The notes below the pieces were generated by a model. That model was not told where the DNA came from and ran no database searches. It was given only the letters and a program-made list of their open reading frames with translations. A DNA stretch of 64,000 bases, taken from the NCBI RefSeq assembly GCF_021390395.1, contig NZ_JAJUWT010000003.1, positions 62,001 to 126,000 of the forward strand, read 5' to 3'. This document shows, piece by piece, positions 25,889 through 35,938 of the stretch (positions are counted from its first letter, which is position 1; each line of letters begins with the position of its first letter). The DNA is from Saccharothrix sp. S26. Its GTDB lineage: Bacteria; Actinomycetota; Actinomycetes; Mycobacteriales; Pseudonocardiaceae. The translations under genes were made by a program, and so were the position numbers.

Positions 25889-26779
25889 TCAGCCCCGGGT
25901 GGAGCGGACGCCCAGGAGGACGTCTTCCCACGACGGGACGATCGGGTGGTTCTTCTTGCCGCGCTTTGGTGGGGGGTCCTTGCGCGGTGGTTGTGGTTTG
26001 GTGCCCGGGGCCGGTTGAGGGGGGATCGGGTCCTCGGCGGCCGGGGGTTCCGGGGTTGGTTGCGGGTCCTGGGCAGGCGGAGGAGGTGGTGGGGCCGGTT
26101 CCTCGCGGACGAGGATTTCTGGTTCCTCCGGCTTTTCCAGTTCCAGGGCTTGGCGGGCCAGTTGGGTGACCGGGCGGACGGTGCGCAGGGTCCGGTTCGG
26201 GTTCGGGTCCATCAGTTCCATGGCGCCGTCGTCCAGGGCCGTGACCGTGCCGCCTTGCGCGCCCGGGTGGAACGCCCAGTGGGCCAGGTTGTCCGACCTG
26301 CCGGCGGTCCAGTGCAGTTGGACGACCCAGCGGCCGTCCTCGCCGCGCCACGAGTCCCAGCTCACGTCGGCGTAGTCCTGGCCGCGCAGGCCGAACGAGT
26401 GCGCGACGACCTCGCCGAGGGTCTGCACGTCCGGGCCGTCCTCGCGGACGGGGTGGGCGCGCTGGGCCAGTTCGGCGGTGCGGGAGCGTTCGAGGAGGAC
26501 CGGGTAGGCGTAGCGCTCGACCCGGTGGGTGGGCAGGCCGGCGGCGGCCGCCACCTGGGCCACGGACTCACCCGCGCGGATGCGGGCCTGGATCTCGCGG
26601 GGGCGCATCTGGCTCTCGACCTCGATCTCGATCTGGCCGAGACGGGTCAGGTCGCCGCGGGCGGCCGCGCGCAGGCGTTCGTCGGCGGGGAGCACGAAGC
26701 GCTCGCCGCGATCCGGGTCCTCGAGGATGACGGACTTGCCGTCGTCTTCGAGCCCGATGACTCGCAACGCTCGCATCAT
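25889..26779 (-). CDS. sepH: septation protein SepH
   Basis: SepH (formerly DUF3071), an actinobacterial cell-division protein that binds FtsZ and promotes Z-ring assembly at septa. The chain is 296 residues. The N-terminal ~165 residues are the conserved domain (MRALRVIGLEDDGKSVIL...) with a helix-turn-helix-like stretch around residues 60-90 (REIQARIRAGESVAQVAAAAGLPTHRVERY). A long proline-rich segment (about 210-275) follows, and the conserved C-terminal patch PIVPSWEDVLLG. Start is ATG 26779 or the next codon, after GGGAGG. In mycobacteria it is also next to serC. Confidence 0.92.
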   Translation of the reverse strand: MMRALRVIGLEDDGKSVILEDPDRGERFVLPADERLRAAARGDLTRLGQIEIEVESQMRPREIQARIRAGESVAQVAAAAGLPTHRVERYAYPVLLERSRTAELAQRAHPVREDGPDVQTLGEVVAHSFGLRGQDYADVSWDSWRGEDGRWVVQLHWTAGRSDNLAHWAFHPGAQGGTVTALDDGAMELMDPNPNRTLRTVRPVTQLARQALELEKPEEPEILVREEPAPPPPPPAQDPQPTPEPPAAEDPIPPQPAPGTKPQPPRKDPPPKRGKKNHPIVPSWEDVLLGVRSTRG

Positions 26780-26981
26780 GGCCTCCCGGATGGCTCACCT
26801 CGCCGAGTACTCACGTTAATGCGGCGCGCCGCCTTGACGGGGGAGACTCGCCGTGGTCACCGATATCTTCGTGTGATCTTGCCGTATGTCGGCCGCGCGC
26901 GCACGTTCGTTACCCCAAGGTTCACCTGTGCGGCCCCGGGGCGAGGTGGGTTCGGGATGCCGAAGTGCCTGGTGGAACACG

Positions 26982-27014
26982 ACGGGGGCCGTCCCGTGGT
27001 GGGACGGCCCCCGT
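26982..27014. terminator. terminator hairpin after serC
   Basis: Perfect 14-bp stem, ACGGGGGCCGTCCC (26982-26995) and its complement (27001-27014), with a 5-base loop GTGGT, 16 bases beyond the serC stop on the minus strand. The rest of 26780-27030 holds no gene; it contains the sepH promoter region. Confidence 0.8.
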
Positions 27015-27030
27015 CGGCGGACTCGGCTGG

Positions 27031-28221
<1,191 letters not shown>

Positions 28222-28270
28222 TTAAGTGTTGCAGCCGCGTGGCCGGCCGGTGACAGGCGGGTGTCCTGGC

Positions 28271-28669
28271 TCACGTGGAATCACCGTCGGTGACCTCGCG
28301 CGGGTGCGTGTCGTGGTCGGCCCGGTCGTAGCCGACGAAGATCCACAGGTCGTGGCGGCCGTCGTTGCGGATGGTGTGCGCCCAGTTCGGGGGCGGCGCG
28401 ACCAGCACCCCACCCGATCCGGTGAACGTCCGGTGGTGGGTGGGTGTGCCCGGGCCGGTGTCCCAGTGCAGTGACCAGGTGTCCTGGTAGACGACGGCGA
28501 GCAGTTCGCCCTTGGTGGCGTGGTAGTGCTGGCCGCGGGTCCGACCCGGTCGGATCGAGGCGAGGTGGGCGTCCGCGATCGGGCCGATCGCGGACAGGTC
28601 GGGCAGGGTGAAGCTGACGCCCCGCTCGTCGGAGAAGGGCGTCAGCGGCGTGACGGGCAGGTCGGTCAC
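28271..28669 (-). CDS. cupin-domain protein (sugar 3,5-epimerase-like)
   Basis: Small cupin of 132 residues. The metal-type motif GQHYHATKGELLAVVYQ and the second half WAHTIRN give the jelly-roll signature. LPDLSAIGPIADAHLASIRPGRTRG resembles WxcM/FdtA and dTDP-4-keto-sugar 3,5-epimerase relatives. GTG 28669 overlaps the citrate synthase stop (GTGA), so it is the second gene of the citA operon. Its substrate is unknown and no sugar nucleotide genes are nearby. Confidence 0.65.
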   Translation of the reverse strand: MTDLPVTPLTPFSDERGVSFTLPDLSAIGPIADAHLASIRPGRTRGQHYHATKGELLAVVYQDTWSLHWDTGPGTPTHHRTFTGSGGVLVAPPPNWAHTIRNDGRHDLWIFVGYDRADHDTHPREVTDGDST

Positions 28670-29778
28670 GCGATCTCGGACCAGCCCTCCACCTCGGACG
28701 GCTTGCGCGGGCCGGGGCCGACGTACTTGGCGGACGGGCGGACGAGGCGGCCGGTGCGCTTCTGCTCCAGGATGTGCGCCGACCAGCCGGCGGTGCGGGC
28801 GCAGGTGAACATCGCGGGCATCATGTGCGGCGGCACCTGGGCGAAGTCGAGGATCACCGCGGCCCAGAACTCGACGTTGGTCTCGATGGCGCGGTCCGGG
28901 CGGCGTTCGCGCAGCTCGGCCAGGGCGGCCTGTTCGAGGGCGTTGGCGGCTTCGTAGCGGGTCGCGCCGAGCTCCCGGCACGTGCGGCGCAGCACGCGGG
29001 CGCGCGGGTCCTCTGCCCGGTACACGCGGTGGCCGAAGCCCATCAGGCGCTCGCCCCGGTCGAGGATGCCCTTGACGAAGCCCTCCGCGTCGCCGGTGCG
29101 CTCGACCTCTTCGATCATGGGCAGCACGCGGGCGGGCGCGCCGCCGTGCAGGGGGCCGGACATCGCGCCGATCGCGCCGGACATGGCCGCGGCGACGTCC
29201 GCGCCGGTGGAGGCGATGACGCGGGCGGTGAAGGTGGAGGCGTTGAGGCCGTGCTCGGCGGCCGACACCCAGTAGGCGTCCAGCGCCTTGACGTGGGCCG
29301 GGTCGGGCTCGCCGCGCCAGCGGGTGAGGAAGCGCTCGGTGATGGTGGTGCACTCGTCGATGCGGTGCTGCGGCACGGCGGGCCGGCCGATGCCCCGCGC
29401 GGACTGCGCCGCGTACGACAGGGCCATGACGGAGGCGCGGGCCAACTGCTCGCGCGCCTGCTCGTCGGTGATGTCCAGCAGCGGCTGGTAGCCCCAGATG
29501 GGCGCGACCATGGCCAGCGCGGCCTGCACGTCCACCCGCACGTCACCGGTGTGCACCGGGATGGGGAACGGTTCGGCGGGCGGCAGGCCGGGGCCGAAGC
29601 GGCCGTCGACCAGCAGCGCCCAGACGTTGCCGAAGGTCACGTGACCGGCGAGGTCCTCGATGTCCACGCCGCGGTAGCGCAGCGCGCCACCGTCGCGATC
29701 GGGTTCGGCGATCTCGGTGCGGAAGGCGACGACGCCTTCGAGACCCGGCCGGAAACCGTCGTCCTCGGTCTGCACCAC
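28666..29778 (-). CDS. citA: citrate synthase 2 (CitA type)
   Basis: Citrate synthase-family protein of 370 residues with the catalytic segments [24 protein letters not shown] and a C-terminal [17 protein letters not shown]. It is the short form without the N-terminal extension of GltA, like mycobacterial CitA (Rv0889c), which is also near serC. 2-methylcitrate synthase activity is an alternative. I chose GTG 29778 (next codon also GTG) because AAGGAG lies 8 bases before it; the longer frame to 29877 adds unrelated sequence. It is divergent from the urease genes. Confidence 0.85.
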   Translation of the reverse strand: MVQTEDDGFRPGLEGVVAFRTEIAEPDRDGGALRYRGVDIEDLAGHVTFGNVWALLVDGRFGPGLPPAEPFPIPVHTGDVRVDVQAALAMVAPIWGYQPLLDITDEQAREQLARASVMALSYAAQSARGIGRPAVPQHRIDECTTITERFLTRWRGEPDPAHVKALDAYWVSAAEHGLNASTFTARVIASTGADVAAAMSGAIGAMSGPLHGGAPARVLPMIEEVERTGDAEGFVKGILDRGERLMGFGHRVYRAEDPRARVLRRTCRELGATRYEAANALEQAALAELRERRPDRAIETNVEFWAAVILDFAQVPPHMMPAMFTCARTAGWSAHILEQKRTGRLVRPSAKYVGPGPRKPSEVEGWSEIA

Positions 29779-29866
29779 GCTGTGCGCTCCTTCTCGGCGG
29801 AGTGGAAGTTGCAAGCACCTTGCTCCCGTTACGACGTGCCGGCAATCGCGGCCGCGCGTGTCGTCG

Positions 29867-29893
29867 GTCACGATCAAGGAACCGATTCAGAAC
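29867..29893. promoter_or_regulatory. candidate GlnR box upstream of urease
   Basis: GTCAC, six bases, GGAAC, six bases, AGAAC: the first two fit the actinobacterial GlnR pattern gTnAC-n6-GaAAC and the third is a further half site at the same spacing. It lies 70-96 bp before ureA. Urease genes are GlnR targets in Streptomyces, so nitrogen control is plausible. A 6-bp stem (CGCCCC 29922-29927, GGGGCG 29934-29939) lies between it and the gene. Confidence 0.45.
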
Positions 29894-29962
29894 GGAGCCG
29901 TGATCGTTAAGCCCTTGTTTCCGCCCCGCGTTCGGGGCGTGTCCCGTGGTAGACCACCGGGC

Positions 29963-30265
29963 ATGCACCTGACACCGCACGAGCGGGACAAGCTGCTGGT
30001 CCACGTGGCGGCCGACGTCGCGCGCAGGCGGCTGGAGCGCGGGGTGGTCCTGAACTACCCGGAAGCGGTCGCGCTCATCACCGACCACGTGCTCGAAGGC
30101 GCGCGGGACGGCCGGACGGTCAGCGAGCTGATGGACAGCGGCCGGCACGTGCTGCGCCGCGACCAGGTGCTCGACGGCGTGCCGGAGATGATCGAGTCCG
30201 TGCAGGTGGAGGCGACGTTCCCGGACGGCACCAAGCTCGTGACCGTGCATGACCCGATCGTGTGA
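29963..30265 (+). CDS. ureA: urease subunit gamma
   Basis: Urease gamma subunit, 100 residues, the normal length: [60 protein letters not shown]. It is part of the nickel enzyme that splits urea to ammonia and carbamate. ATG 29963 is the first gene of ureABCFG. The palindrome GTGGTAGACCAC (29946-29957) lies just before it and may be an operator over the start region. Confidence 0.95.
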   Translation: MHLTPHERDKLLVHVAADVARRRLERGVVLNYPEAVALITDHVLEGARDGRTVSELMDSGRHVLRRDQVLDGVPEMIESVQVEATFPDGTKLVTVHDPIV

Positions 30266-30275
30266 GGAGCAGCCC

Positions 30276-30674
30276 GTGGTCCCTGGCGAGATCATCACCG
30301 GCGACGAGCCGGTCGAGCTGAACCCCGGCCGGCCGCGCACCACGCTCGTCGTGGTCAACGCGGCGGACCGCCCGGTGCAGGTGGGGTCGCACTACCACTT
30401 CGCGGCGGCCAACCCCGGCCTGGAGTTCGACCGCGAGGCCGCCTGGGGCAAGCGGCTGGACGTCCCGGCGGGCACGGCGGTGCGGTTCGAGCCGGGCGTG
30501 GAGCGGGAGGTCGTGCTGGTGCCGATCGCGGGCGCGCGGCGGGTGCCGGGGCTGCGGCCGGAGTGGGCCGGGGACTTGGACGCCGGGAAGCCGGGCGCGG
30601 GTGCTTCGGGCGCTTCGGAGCCGGACGCCCGAGGGTCGGGCGCCGGGGAGCCCGCTGGGGAGCTGGACCGGTGA
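30276..30674 (+). CDS. ureB: urease subunit beta, extended C-terminus
   Basis: Urease beta subunit of 132 residues. The family core ([62 protein letters not shown]) ends at about residue 100. The last ~30 residues are a Gly/Ala/Ser/Glu-rich tail not needed by the fold. GTG 30276 follows GAGGAGC, 10 bp after ureA. The stop overlaps the start of ureC by 4 bp. Confidence 0.95.
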   Translation: MVPGEIITGDEPVELNPGRPRTTLVVVNAADRPVQVGSHYHFAAANPGLEFDREAAWGKRLDVPAGTAVRFEPGVEREVVLVPIAGARRVPGLRPEWAGDLDAGKPGAGASGASEPDARGSGAGEPAGELDR

Positions 30675-32371
30675 GCGGCATCGACCGACGCCGGTACGCG
30701 GAGCTGCTGGGGCCCACGGTCGGTGACCGGATCAGGCTCGCCGACACCGACATCCTGATCGAGGTGACCGAGGACCGGTCGATGGGGCCGCACGGCTCCG
30801 GTGACGAGGTGATCTTCGGCGGCGGGAAGGTGATCCGCGAGTCGATGGGCCAGGGCGTGGCCACCCGTGCGGAGGGCGCGCCGGACCTCGTCATCACGGG
30901 CGCGGTCGTGCTCGACCACTGGGGCGTGGTGAAGGCGGACGTCGGGGTGCGCGACGGCCGCATCGTGGGCATCGGCAAGGCGGGCAACCCCGACACCATG
31001 GACGGGGTGGACCCGGCGCTGGTCATCGGGCCGTCGACCGAGGTGCTGTCGGGCAACGGCAAGGTGCTCACCGCGGGCGGCATCGACTGCCACGTCCACT
31101 TCATCACGCCGGGCATCGTGGACGTCGCGGTGGCCTCGGGGCTGACCACGCTGATCGGCGGCGGCACGGGCCCGGCGGAGGGCACGAAGGCCACCACGGT
31201 GACGCCCGGCGCGTGGAACCTGGGCCGGATGCTCGCCTCGCTGGACCACATGCCGGTGAACGTGCTGCTGCTCGGCAAGGGCAACACCACGCGCGCGGAC
31301 GCCCTGCGGGAGCAGTTGGCCGGCGGCGCGGGCGGCTTCAAGCTGCACGAGGACTGGGGCACCACGCCGGCGGCGATCGACGCGTGCCTGCGGGTGGCCG
31401 ACGAGTCCGGCGTGCAGGTGGCGATCCACACCGACACGCTCAACGAGGCCGGGTTCGTGGAGTCGACGCTGGCGGCCATCGCGGGCCGGTCGATCAACGC
31501 CTACCACTCCGAGGGCGCGGGCGGTGGGCACGCGCCGGACATCATCAGGGTGGTGTCGGAGCCGAACGTGCTGCCGTCCTCGACCAACCCCACCCGCCCG
31601 CACACGGTGAACACGCTGGAAGAGCACCTGGACATGTTGATGGTGTGCCACCACCTCAACCCGTCCGTGCCCGAGGACCTGGCGTTCGCGGAGAGCCGCA
31701 TCCGGCCGACCACGATCGCGGCCGAGGACGTCCTGCACGACCTGGGCGCGATCTCGATGATCAGCTCGGACTCGCAGGCCATGGGCCGGGTCGGCGAGGT
31801 GATCATCCGGACCTGGCAGACCGCGCACGTGATGCTGCGGCGGTTCGGCGAGACGGCCGACAACCTGCGCGCCCGCCGGTACGTGGCGAAGTACACGATC
31901 AACCCGGCCATCGCGCACGGCATCGACCACGAGGTCGGGTCGGTGGAGGTGGGCAAGCTCGCGGACCTGGTGCTGTGGGAGCCGAAGTTCTTCGGCGTGC
32001 GGCCGTCGGTGGTGCTCAAGGGCGGGTTCATCGCGCACGCGGCCATGGGTGACGCGAACGCGTCCATCCCCACCCCGCAGCCGGTGTTCGCCCGGCCGAT
32101 GTTCGGCGCGCACTCGGCGGCGCGCAGCAGCGTGCACTTCGTGTCGCGGCAGGCGGTGGACGCCGACCTGGCGGACGTGCTGCGGCTGGCGCGGCCGTTG
32201 GTGGCGGTGCGGGACACGCGGGGCGTCACCAAGGCGGACATGGTGCTCAACGACGCCATGCCGTCGGTGCGGGTGGACCCGGACAGCTTCGCCGTGCGCA
32301 TCGACGGCGAGCTGGTGGAGCCCGCGCCGGTGGCGGAGCTGCCGATGGCCCAGCGCTACTTCCTGTTCTGA
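30671..32371 (+). CDS. ureC: urease subunit alpha
   Basis: Catalytic urease subunit of 566 residues, full length. Nickel ligands and catalytic residues are visible: the HxH pair in GGIDCHVHF, the carbamylated lysine in [10 protein letters not shown], the histidines in [11 protein letters not shown] and [16 protein letters not shown], the flap histidine in MVCHHLNP, and the aspartate in [12 protein letters not shown]. The start GTG overlaps the ureB stop. Nothing suggests loss of function. Confidence 0.97.
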   Translation: MSGIDRRRYAELLGPTVGDRIRLADTDILIEVTEDRSMGPHGSGDEVIFGGGKVIRESMGQGVATRAEGAPDLVITGAVVLDHWGVVKADVGVRDGRIVGIGKAGNPDTMDGVDPALVIGPSTEVLSGNGKVLTAGGIDCHVHFITPGIVDVAVASGLTTLIGGGTGPAEGTKATTVTPGAWNLGRMLASLDHMPVNVLLLGKGNTTRADALREQLAGGAGGFKLHEDWGTTPAAIDACLRVADESGVQVAIHTDTLNEAGFVESTLAAIAGRSINAYHSEGAGGGHAPDIIRVVSEPNVLPSSTNPTRPHTVNTLEEHLDMLMVCHHLNPSVPEDLAFAESRIRPTTIAAEDVLHDLGAISMISSDSQAMGRVGEVIIRTWQTAHVMLRRFGETADNLRARRYVAKYTINPAIAHGIDHEVGSVEVGKLADLVLWEPKFFGVRPSVVLKGGFIAHAAMGDANASIPTPQPVFARPMFGAHSAARSSVHFVSRQAVDADLADVLRLARPLVAVRDTRGVTKADMVLNDAMPSVRVDPDSFAVRIDGELVEPAPVAELPMAQRYFLF

Positions 32372-33021
32372 TGAACCTCGCGGCGCTGATGATCGCGGAC
32401 TCCCGGTTCCCGGGCGGCGGGCACGTGCACTCGGGCGGTCTGGAGGAGGCCGTGTCGCGGCGGTTGGTGCACGACGAGGCGTCGTTGCGGTCGTTCCTGG
32501 TCGGCCGGCTGCGCACGGCGGGCGCGTTGGGCGCGGTGTTCGCGGCCGCCGCCTGCGGTGGGCGGTACGCGGAGCTGGACGCCGAGCTGGACGCCCGCAC
32601 GCCGTCGCCCGCCCAGCGCAACGCCTCCCGCGTGCAGGGGCGCGGCATCGCGCGGGCGGCACGGCGGGCGTGGCCGTCGGCGGCGTTGGACGAGCTGCTG
32701 CGCCTCACGCCCCGGCCGCACCACCCGATCATCGTCGGCGTGCTGGTGGGCGAGCCGTTCGCGGCCGCGCAGACCGCGGCCTACCACGCGGTGACCGGGC
32801 CCGCGACGGGTGCGATCCGGCTGCTCGGGCTGGACCCGTTCGGGGTGAACGCGGTGCTGGCCCGGCTCGCGCCGCGGATCGACGCCATCGCCGCGATGGC
32901 CGCCGACCACGTCGGCACCCCGCCCGAGGACCTGCCCGCGCCGAGCGCCCCGGCGCTGGACCTGCTCGCCGAAGCCCACGACCGCCACCACTCGGAAGAG
33001 GTGCGTCTCTTTGTCAGCTGA
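32371..33021 (+). CDS. ureF: urease accessory protein UreF
   Basis: UreF of 216 residues, a helical GTPase-activating/fidelity partner of UreG in nickel insertion. Matching features are [20 protein letters not shown] at the start and the acidic/histidine end [13 protein letters not shown]. Its ATG overlaps the ureC stop (TGATG). No ureE is present between ureC and ureF. Confidence 0.92.
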   Translation: MNLAALMIADSRFPGGGHVHSGGLEEAVSRRLVHDEASLRSFLVGRLRTAGALGAVFAAAACGGRYAELDAELDARTPSPAQRNASRVQGRGIARAARRAWPSAALDELLRLTPRPHHPIIVGVLVGEPFAAAQTAAYHAVTGPATGAIRLLGLDPFGVNAVLARLAPRIDAIAAMAADHVGTPPEDLPAPSAPALDLLAEAHDRHHSEEVRLFVS

Positions 33022-33709
33022 CCACGTGCACCCGGTGAACTTCGACCCCGCCGACGCGGGCCACGACCCCCACGAGGCACACGAGCCGCACGAGCACCGG
33101 GCGGTGCGGATCGGCATCGGCGGGCCGGTCGGCAGCGGCAAGACCGCGTTGACCGCCGCGCTGTGCCGGGCGTTGGGCGGCAGCGTGAACCTCGCCGTGG
33201 TGACCAACGACATCTACACCACCGAGGACGCCGACTTCCTGCGCGCCGCCGGGGTGCTCGACGTCGAGCGGATCGAGGCGGTGCAGACCGGCGCGTGCCC
33301 GCACACCGCGATCCGCGACGACATCACCGCCAACCTCGACGCGGTGGAGCTGCTGGAGCACCGGATCCCCGGCCTGGAGCTGGTGATCATCGAGAGCGGC
33401 GGCGACAACCTGACCGCGGTGTTCAGCCGCGGGCTGGTGGACCGGCAGATCTTCGTGGTCGACGTGGCGGGCGGCGACAAGGTGCCGCGCAAGGGCGGTC
33501 CCGGCGTGACCACCGCGGACCTGCTGGTGATCAACAAGACCGACCTCGCGCCGATGGTGGGCGCCGACCTCGGTGTCATGACGGCCGACGCCCACCGGAT
33601 GCGCGGCGCGCTACCGGTGATCAGCCAGTCCCTTGTGGACACACCGGACGCGCCCGCGGTGGCCGACTGGGTGCGCGCTCAGCTGCGCACGCTCGCGGCG
33701 GTCAGTTGA
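33011..33709 (+). CDS. ureG: urease accessory GTPase UreG
   Basis: SIMIBI-class GTPase of 232 residues that powers nickel delivery to urease: P-loop [43 protein letters not shown] and NKTDLAP. The N-terminus is histidine-rich ([12 protein letters not shown]), probably a nickel store that stands in for the missing UreE. The start is uncertain: TTG 33011 has GAGG about 7 bases before it and overlaps ureF by 11 bp, while GTG 33026 would give a protein five residues shorter. The 3' end overlaps the opposing DUF4232 gene by 31 bp. Confidence 0.92.
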   Translation: MSADHVHPVNFDPADAGHDPHEAHEPHEHRAVRIGIGGPVGSGKTALTAALCRALGGSVNLAVVTNDIYTTEDADFLRAAGVLDVERIEAVQTGACPHTAIRDDITANLDAVELLEHRIPGLELVIIESGGDNLTAVFSRGLVDRQIFVVDVAGGDKVPRKGGPGVTTADLLVINKTDLAPMVGADLGVMTADAHRMRGALPVISQSLVDTPDAPAVADWVRAQLRTLAAVS

Positions 33710-34188
33710 GCGCCGAACGGGCTCACGTCGCCCGCGCAGCCGTGCTGGTCGGTCATCGGCAGGTACAGCGGCGCGGTCTCGTCCGGCGGGAACACGCGGA
33801 TGCCCCACACGGGCGTCTTGCGGCACGTGCCCGGGTCGAAGTTGTCGACTTGGGCGAAGCCGACGTCCGAGACGGCCGAGGCGCCGTGCGGCAGGGTGAG
33901 CGTCGATCCGCGTTCGCCGACGCGCACGGCCGCCGCGCCGACCTGGTTGCCGTTGCTGTCCACATAGGACACACCGGGGAAGCCGCGCAGCGCGCACGTG
34001 CGCAGCCCCCGGTTGGTGAGCACGACCTCCCGGTACACGGTGCCGGCCGCGCCTCCCACCTGGCCGAACCGGATGTCGAGGCCCACCGACTCGCACGTGG
34101 TGACCTCGGCTGCCTGTGCGACGGCGGCCCCGCCCGTGGCGAGCACGGCGGCCGTTATCGCGACTGTTGCGAAGAATCTCCTCATCAC
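33679..34188 (-). CDS. secreted DUF4232 protein
   Basis: Exported protein of 169 residues: signal peptide [27 protein letters not shown], then a DUF4232-type domain with [39 protein letters not shown] and further cysteines that could pair outside the cell. GGGGGAG lies just before the start. It runs against the urease genes, converging with ureG and diverging from ureD, so it splits the urease set. No link with urea metabolism is known. Confidence 0.8.
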   Translation of the reverse strand: MMRRFFATVAITAAVLATGGAAVAQAAEVTTCESVGLDIRFGQVGGAAGTVYREVVLTNRGLRTCALRGFPGVSYVDSNGNQVGAAAVRVGERGSTLTLPHGASAVSDVGFAQVDNFDPGTCRKTPVWGIRVFPPDETAPLYLPMTDQHGCAGDVSPFGAQLTAASVRS

Positions 34189-34262
34189 GATCTCCCCCGA
34201 GATGCGTGGGTGGCAGGTCCACCCGATCCGGGGACGTGCCGGCGGTCACCGGGGTTGCTCCG

Positions 34263-35000
34263 GTGAGGGCGCGGGCTCGCCTGGTCGTGGCACTCGACCC
34301 GAACGGCCGAACGGTCGTGCGCGAGCTGCGGTCGATGGCACCCCTGCGGCTCGTGCCGCGCCGAGGGCCCCGGGAGGTGGCGTTGGCGCACCTGGTCAGC
34401 GCCGTGACGGCACCGCTCGGTGGCGACGACCTGGAACTGCGCGTGACGGTCGAGGCCGGCGCGTCGCTGGAGCTGCGCGGGGTGGCCGCGACGCTGGCGC
34501 TGCCGGGGAGGCACCCCGGCGGCAGCCGTGCGGTGGTCGACGTGGAATTGGCCGACGGCGCGTCGTTGGCCTACTTGCCGGAAGCGACCGTCGTCACCGC
34601 GCGTGCGTGCCACGAATCGGTATTTCGCGCACGGATGGGGGAAGGCGCTCGGTTGCGCACGCGGGAAATCGTCGTGCTGGGCCGCGTGAACGAACGACCC
34701 GGCTCGCTCACCACGACGCTGGACGTCCGGCGAAACGGTCCGGTAATTCGTCAGACATCTCAATTGGGAACGCCCGAAGTGGATGACAGCCCGGCCGGGC
34801 TGGCGGGCCGCCGGGTGTTCGGCACCGAGCTCCTGTGCTGGGACGACGACGTTCCGGAAGCGATTTCAGAACCGTGGTGGTCGCTCGTGCCGCTCGCCCG
34901 CGGCGGAAGTCTGGCCACCGCGTTGGGCGACGACGCGGTGACCGTGGAACGCGCGCTCGACGAAGCGCGGGCCAGGCATCCGGGCTCGAAGGGTTTCTGA
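34263..35000 (+). CDS. ureD: urease accessory protein UreD/UreH
   Basis: UreD of 245 residues, the scaffold that binds apo-urease with UreF and UreG. Signs are LRLVPRRGPREVALAHLVSAVTAPLGGDDLELRVTVEAGASLELRG, LPEATVVTARACHES, LRTREIVVLGR and FGTELLCW. GTG 34263 is the only sensible start; no Shine-Dalgarno is visible. It is cut off from ureG by the opposing DUF4232 gene and shares a 74-bp divergent promoter region with it. Base composition drops slightly toward AT in its second half. Confidence 0.85.
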   Translation: MRARARLVVALDPNGRTVVRELRSMAPLRLVPRRGPREVALAHLVSAVTAPLGGDDLELRVTVEAGASLELRGVAATLALPGRHPGGSRAVVDVELADGASLAYLPEATVVTARACHESVFRARMGEGARLRTREIVVLGRVNERPGSLTTTLDVRRNGPVIRQTSQLGTPEVDDSPAGLAGRRVFGTELLCWDDDVPEAISEPWWSLVPLARGGSLATALGDDAVTVERALDEARARHPGSKGF

Positions 35001-35170
35001 CTCGATCTCGTGCACGATTCCGAGGCGAGGCTCACACCGAAAGTCACGGATCGGGTGGCGGTCATCACCGTGCGGGCGGTTTCGCCTTCGGCCCCGAACC
35101 CGTACGGTCGCGGGATCGCCAGGTGCCACAAGTGCCTTGGCCAGGCTTGAGCACGCTCCGGGAGGTCGGG

Positions 35171-35827
35171 ATGTCGGAGACGACGAACATCGCGTTGCCG
35201 TCGATGCGCGTGTCCTACGAACAGGGCTCGCTCACAGAGAGCGACCTCGCGGCCAGTTGGCACGAGCAGTTGCAGCTGTGGCTGGACCAGGCGACGAGCG
35301 CGGGCCTGCCCGAGCCGAACGCGATGGTGCTCGCGACCGCCGACACCGAGGGCCGCCCGTCGTCGCGGACGGTGCTGGCCAAGGGCCTGGACGAGCGCGG
35401 CCTGGTGTTCTTCACCAACTACACGTCGGCCAAGAGCCACGACCTGATGGCCACCCGGTACGCCTCGGCCACGTTCCCGTGGTTCGCCATGCAGCGGCAG
35501 GCCCACGTGCGCGGCACGGTCGAGAAGGTCGGCCCCGCCGAGACCGCGAGCTACTGGGAGAGCCGCCCGCGCGGCTCGCAGCTGGGCGCGTGGGCGTCGC
35601 CGCAGTCCCGGGTGGTCAGCGGGCGCTCCACTTTGGAGAGCGCGTTGAACAAGGTCGAGCGGCAGTTCGCCGACGCCGACCGGGTACCGGTGCCGCCCCA
35701 CTGGGGCGGCTGGCGCATCCGGCCCGAAGAGGTCGAGTTCTGGCAGGGCCGCCGCGACCGCATGCACGACCGCCTCCGCTTCCGCCTCGGCCGTGACGGC
35801 TGGGAAGTGCAGCGCATCGCGCCGTAA
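35171..35827 (+). CDS. pdxH: pyridoxamine 5'-phosphate oxidase
   Basis: FMN-dependent oxidase of 218 residues that makes pyridoxal 5'-phosphate from the pyridoxine or pyridoxamine phosphates. Typical segments are PNAMVLATADTEGRPSSRTVLAKGLDERGLVFFTNYTSAKSHDL, YWESRPRGSQLGAWASPQSRVV, and the C-terminal PPHWGGWRIRPEEVEFWQGRRDRMHDRLRFR, which carries FMN and PLP contacts. ATG 35171 follows GGAGG at 35160-35164. SerC, whose E. coli relative feeds the B6 pathway, lies 7 kb away. A terminator follows. Confidence 0.95.
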   Translation: MSETTNIALPSMRVSYEQGSLTESDLAASWHEQLQLWLDQATSAGLPEPNAMVLATADTEGRPSSRTVLAKGLDERGLVFFTNYTSAKSHDLMATRYASATFPWFAMQRQAHVRGTVEKVGPAETASYWESRPRGSQLGAWASPQSRVVSGRSTLESALNKVERQFADADRVPVPPHWGGWRIRPEEVEFWQGRRDRMHDRLRFRLGRDGWEVQRIAP

Positions 35828-35840
35828 CGCGTTCGTGGAA

Positions 35841-35878
35841 GACCGGCCCCGTGGCGCTGCACCGCCGCGGGGCCGGTC
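35841..35878. terminator. terminator hairpin after pdxH
   Basis: Eleven-base stem GACCGGCCCCG (35841-35851) paired with CGGGGCCGGTC (35868-35878), 13 bases after the pdxH stop. Confidence 0.75.
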
Positions 35879-35913
35879 CGTTCCCGGGGTGGTCCACGTC
35901 TCGGTGCAGGACT

Positions 35914-35935
35914 CGTTAGTTGACGTACGCTAACG
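35914..35935. promoter_or_regulatory. promoter/operator of the MFS gene
   Basis: CGTTAG (35914-35919) and CTAACG (35930-35935) form an inverted repeat with a 10-base spacer, lying over a -10-like TACGCT (35926-35931) that is 7 bases from the GTG at 35939. This fits a leaderless promoter with an overlapping operator. Confidence 0.5.
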
Positions 35936-35938
35936 ACC

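Noticed and set aside
28271..29353. A fused 360-residue cupin protein
   Set aside because: The first two thirds are a shadow of citA. The real cupin starts at GTG 28669, overlapping the citA stop.
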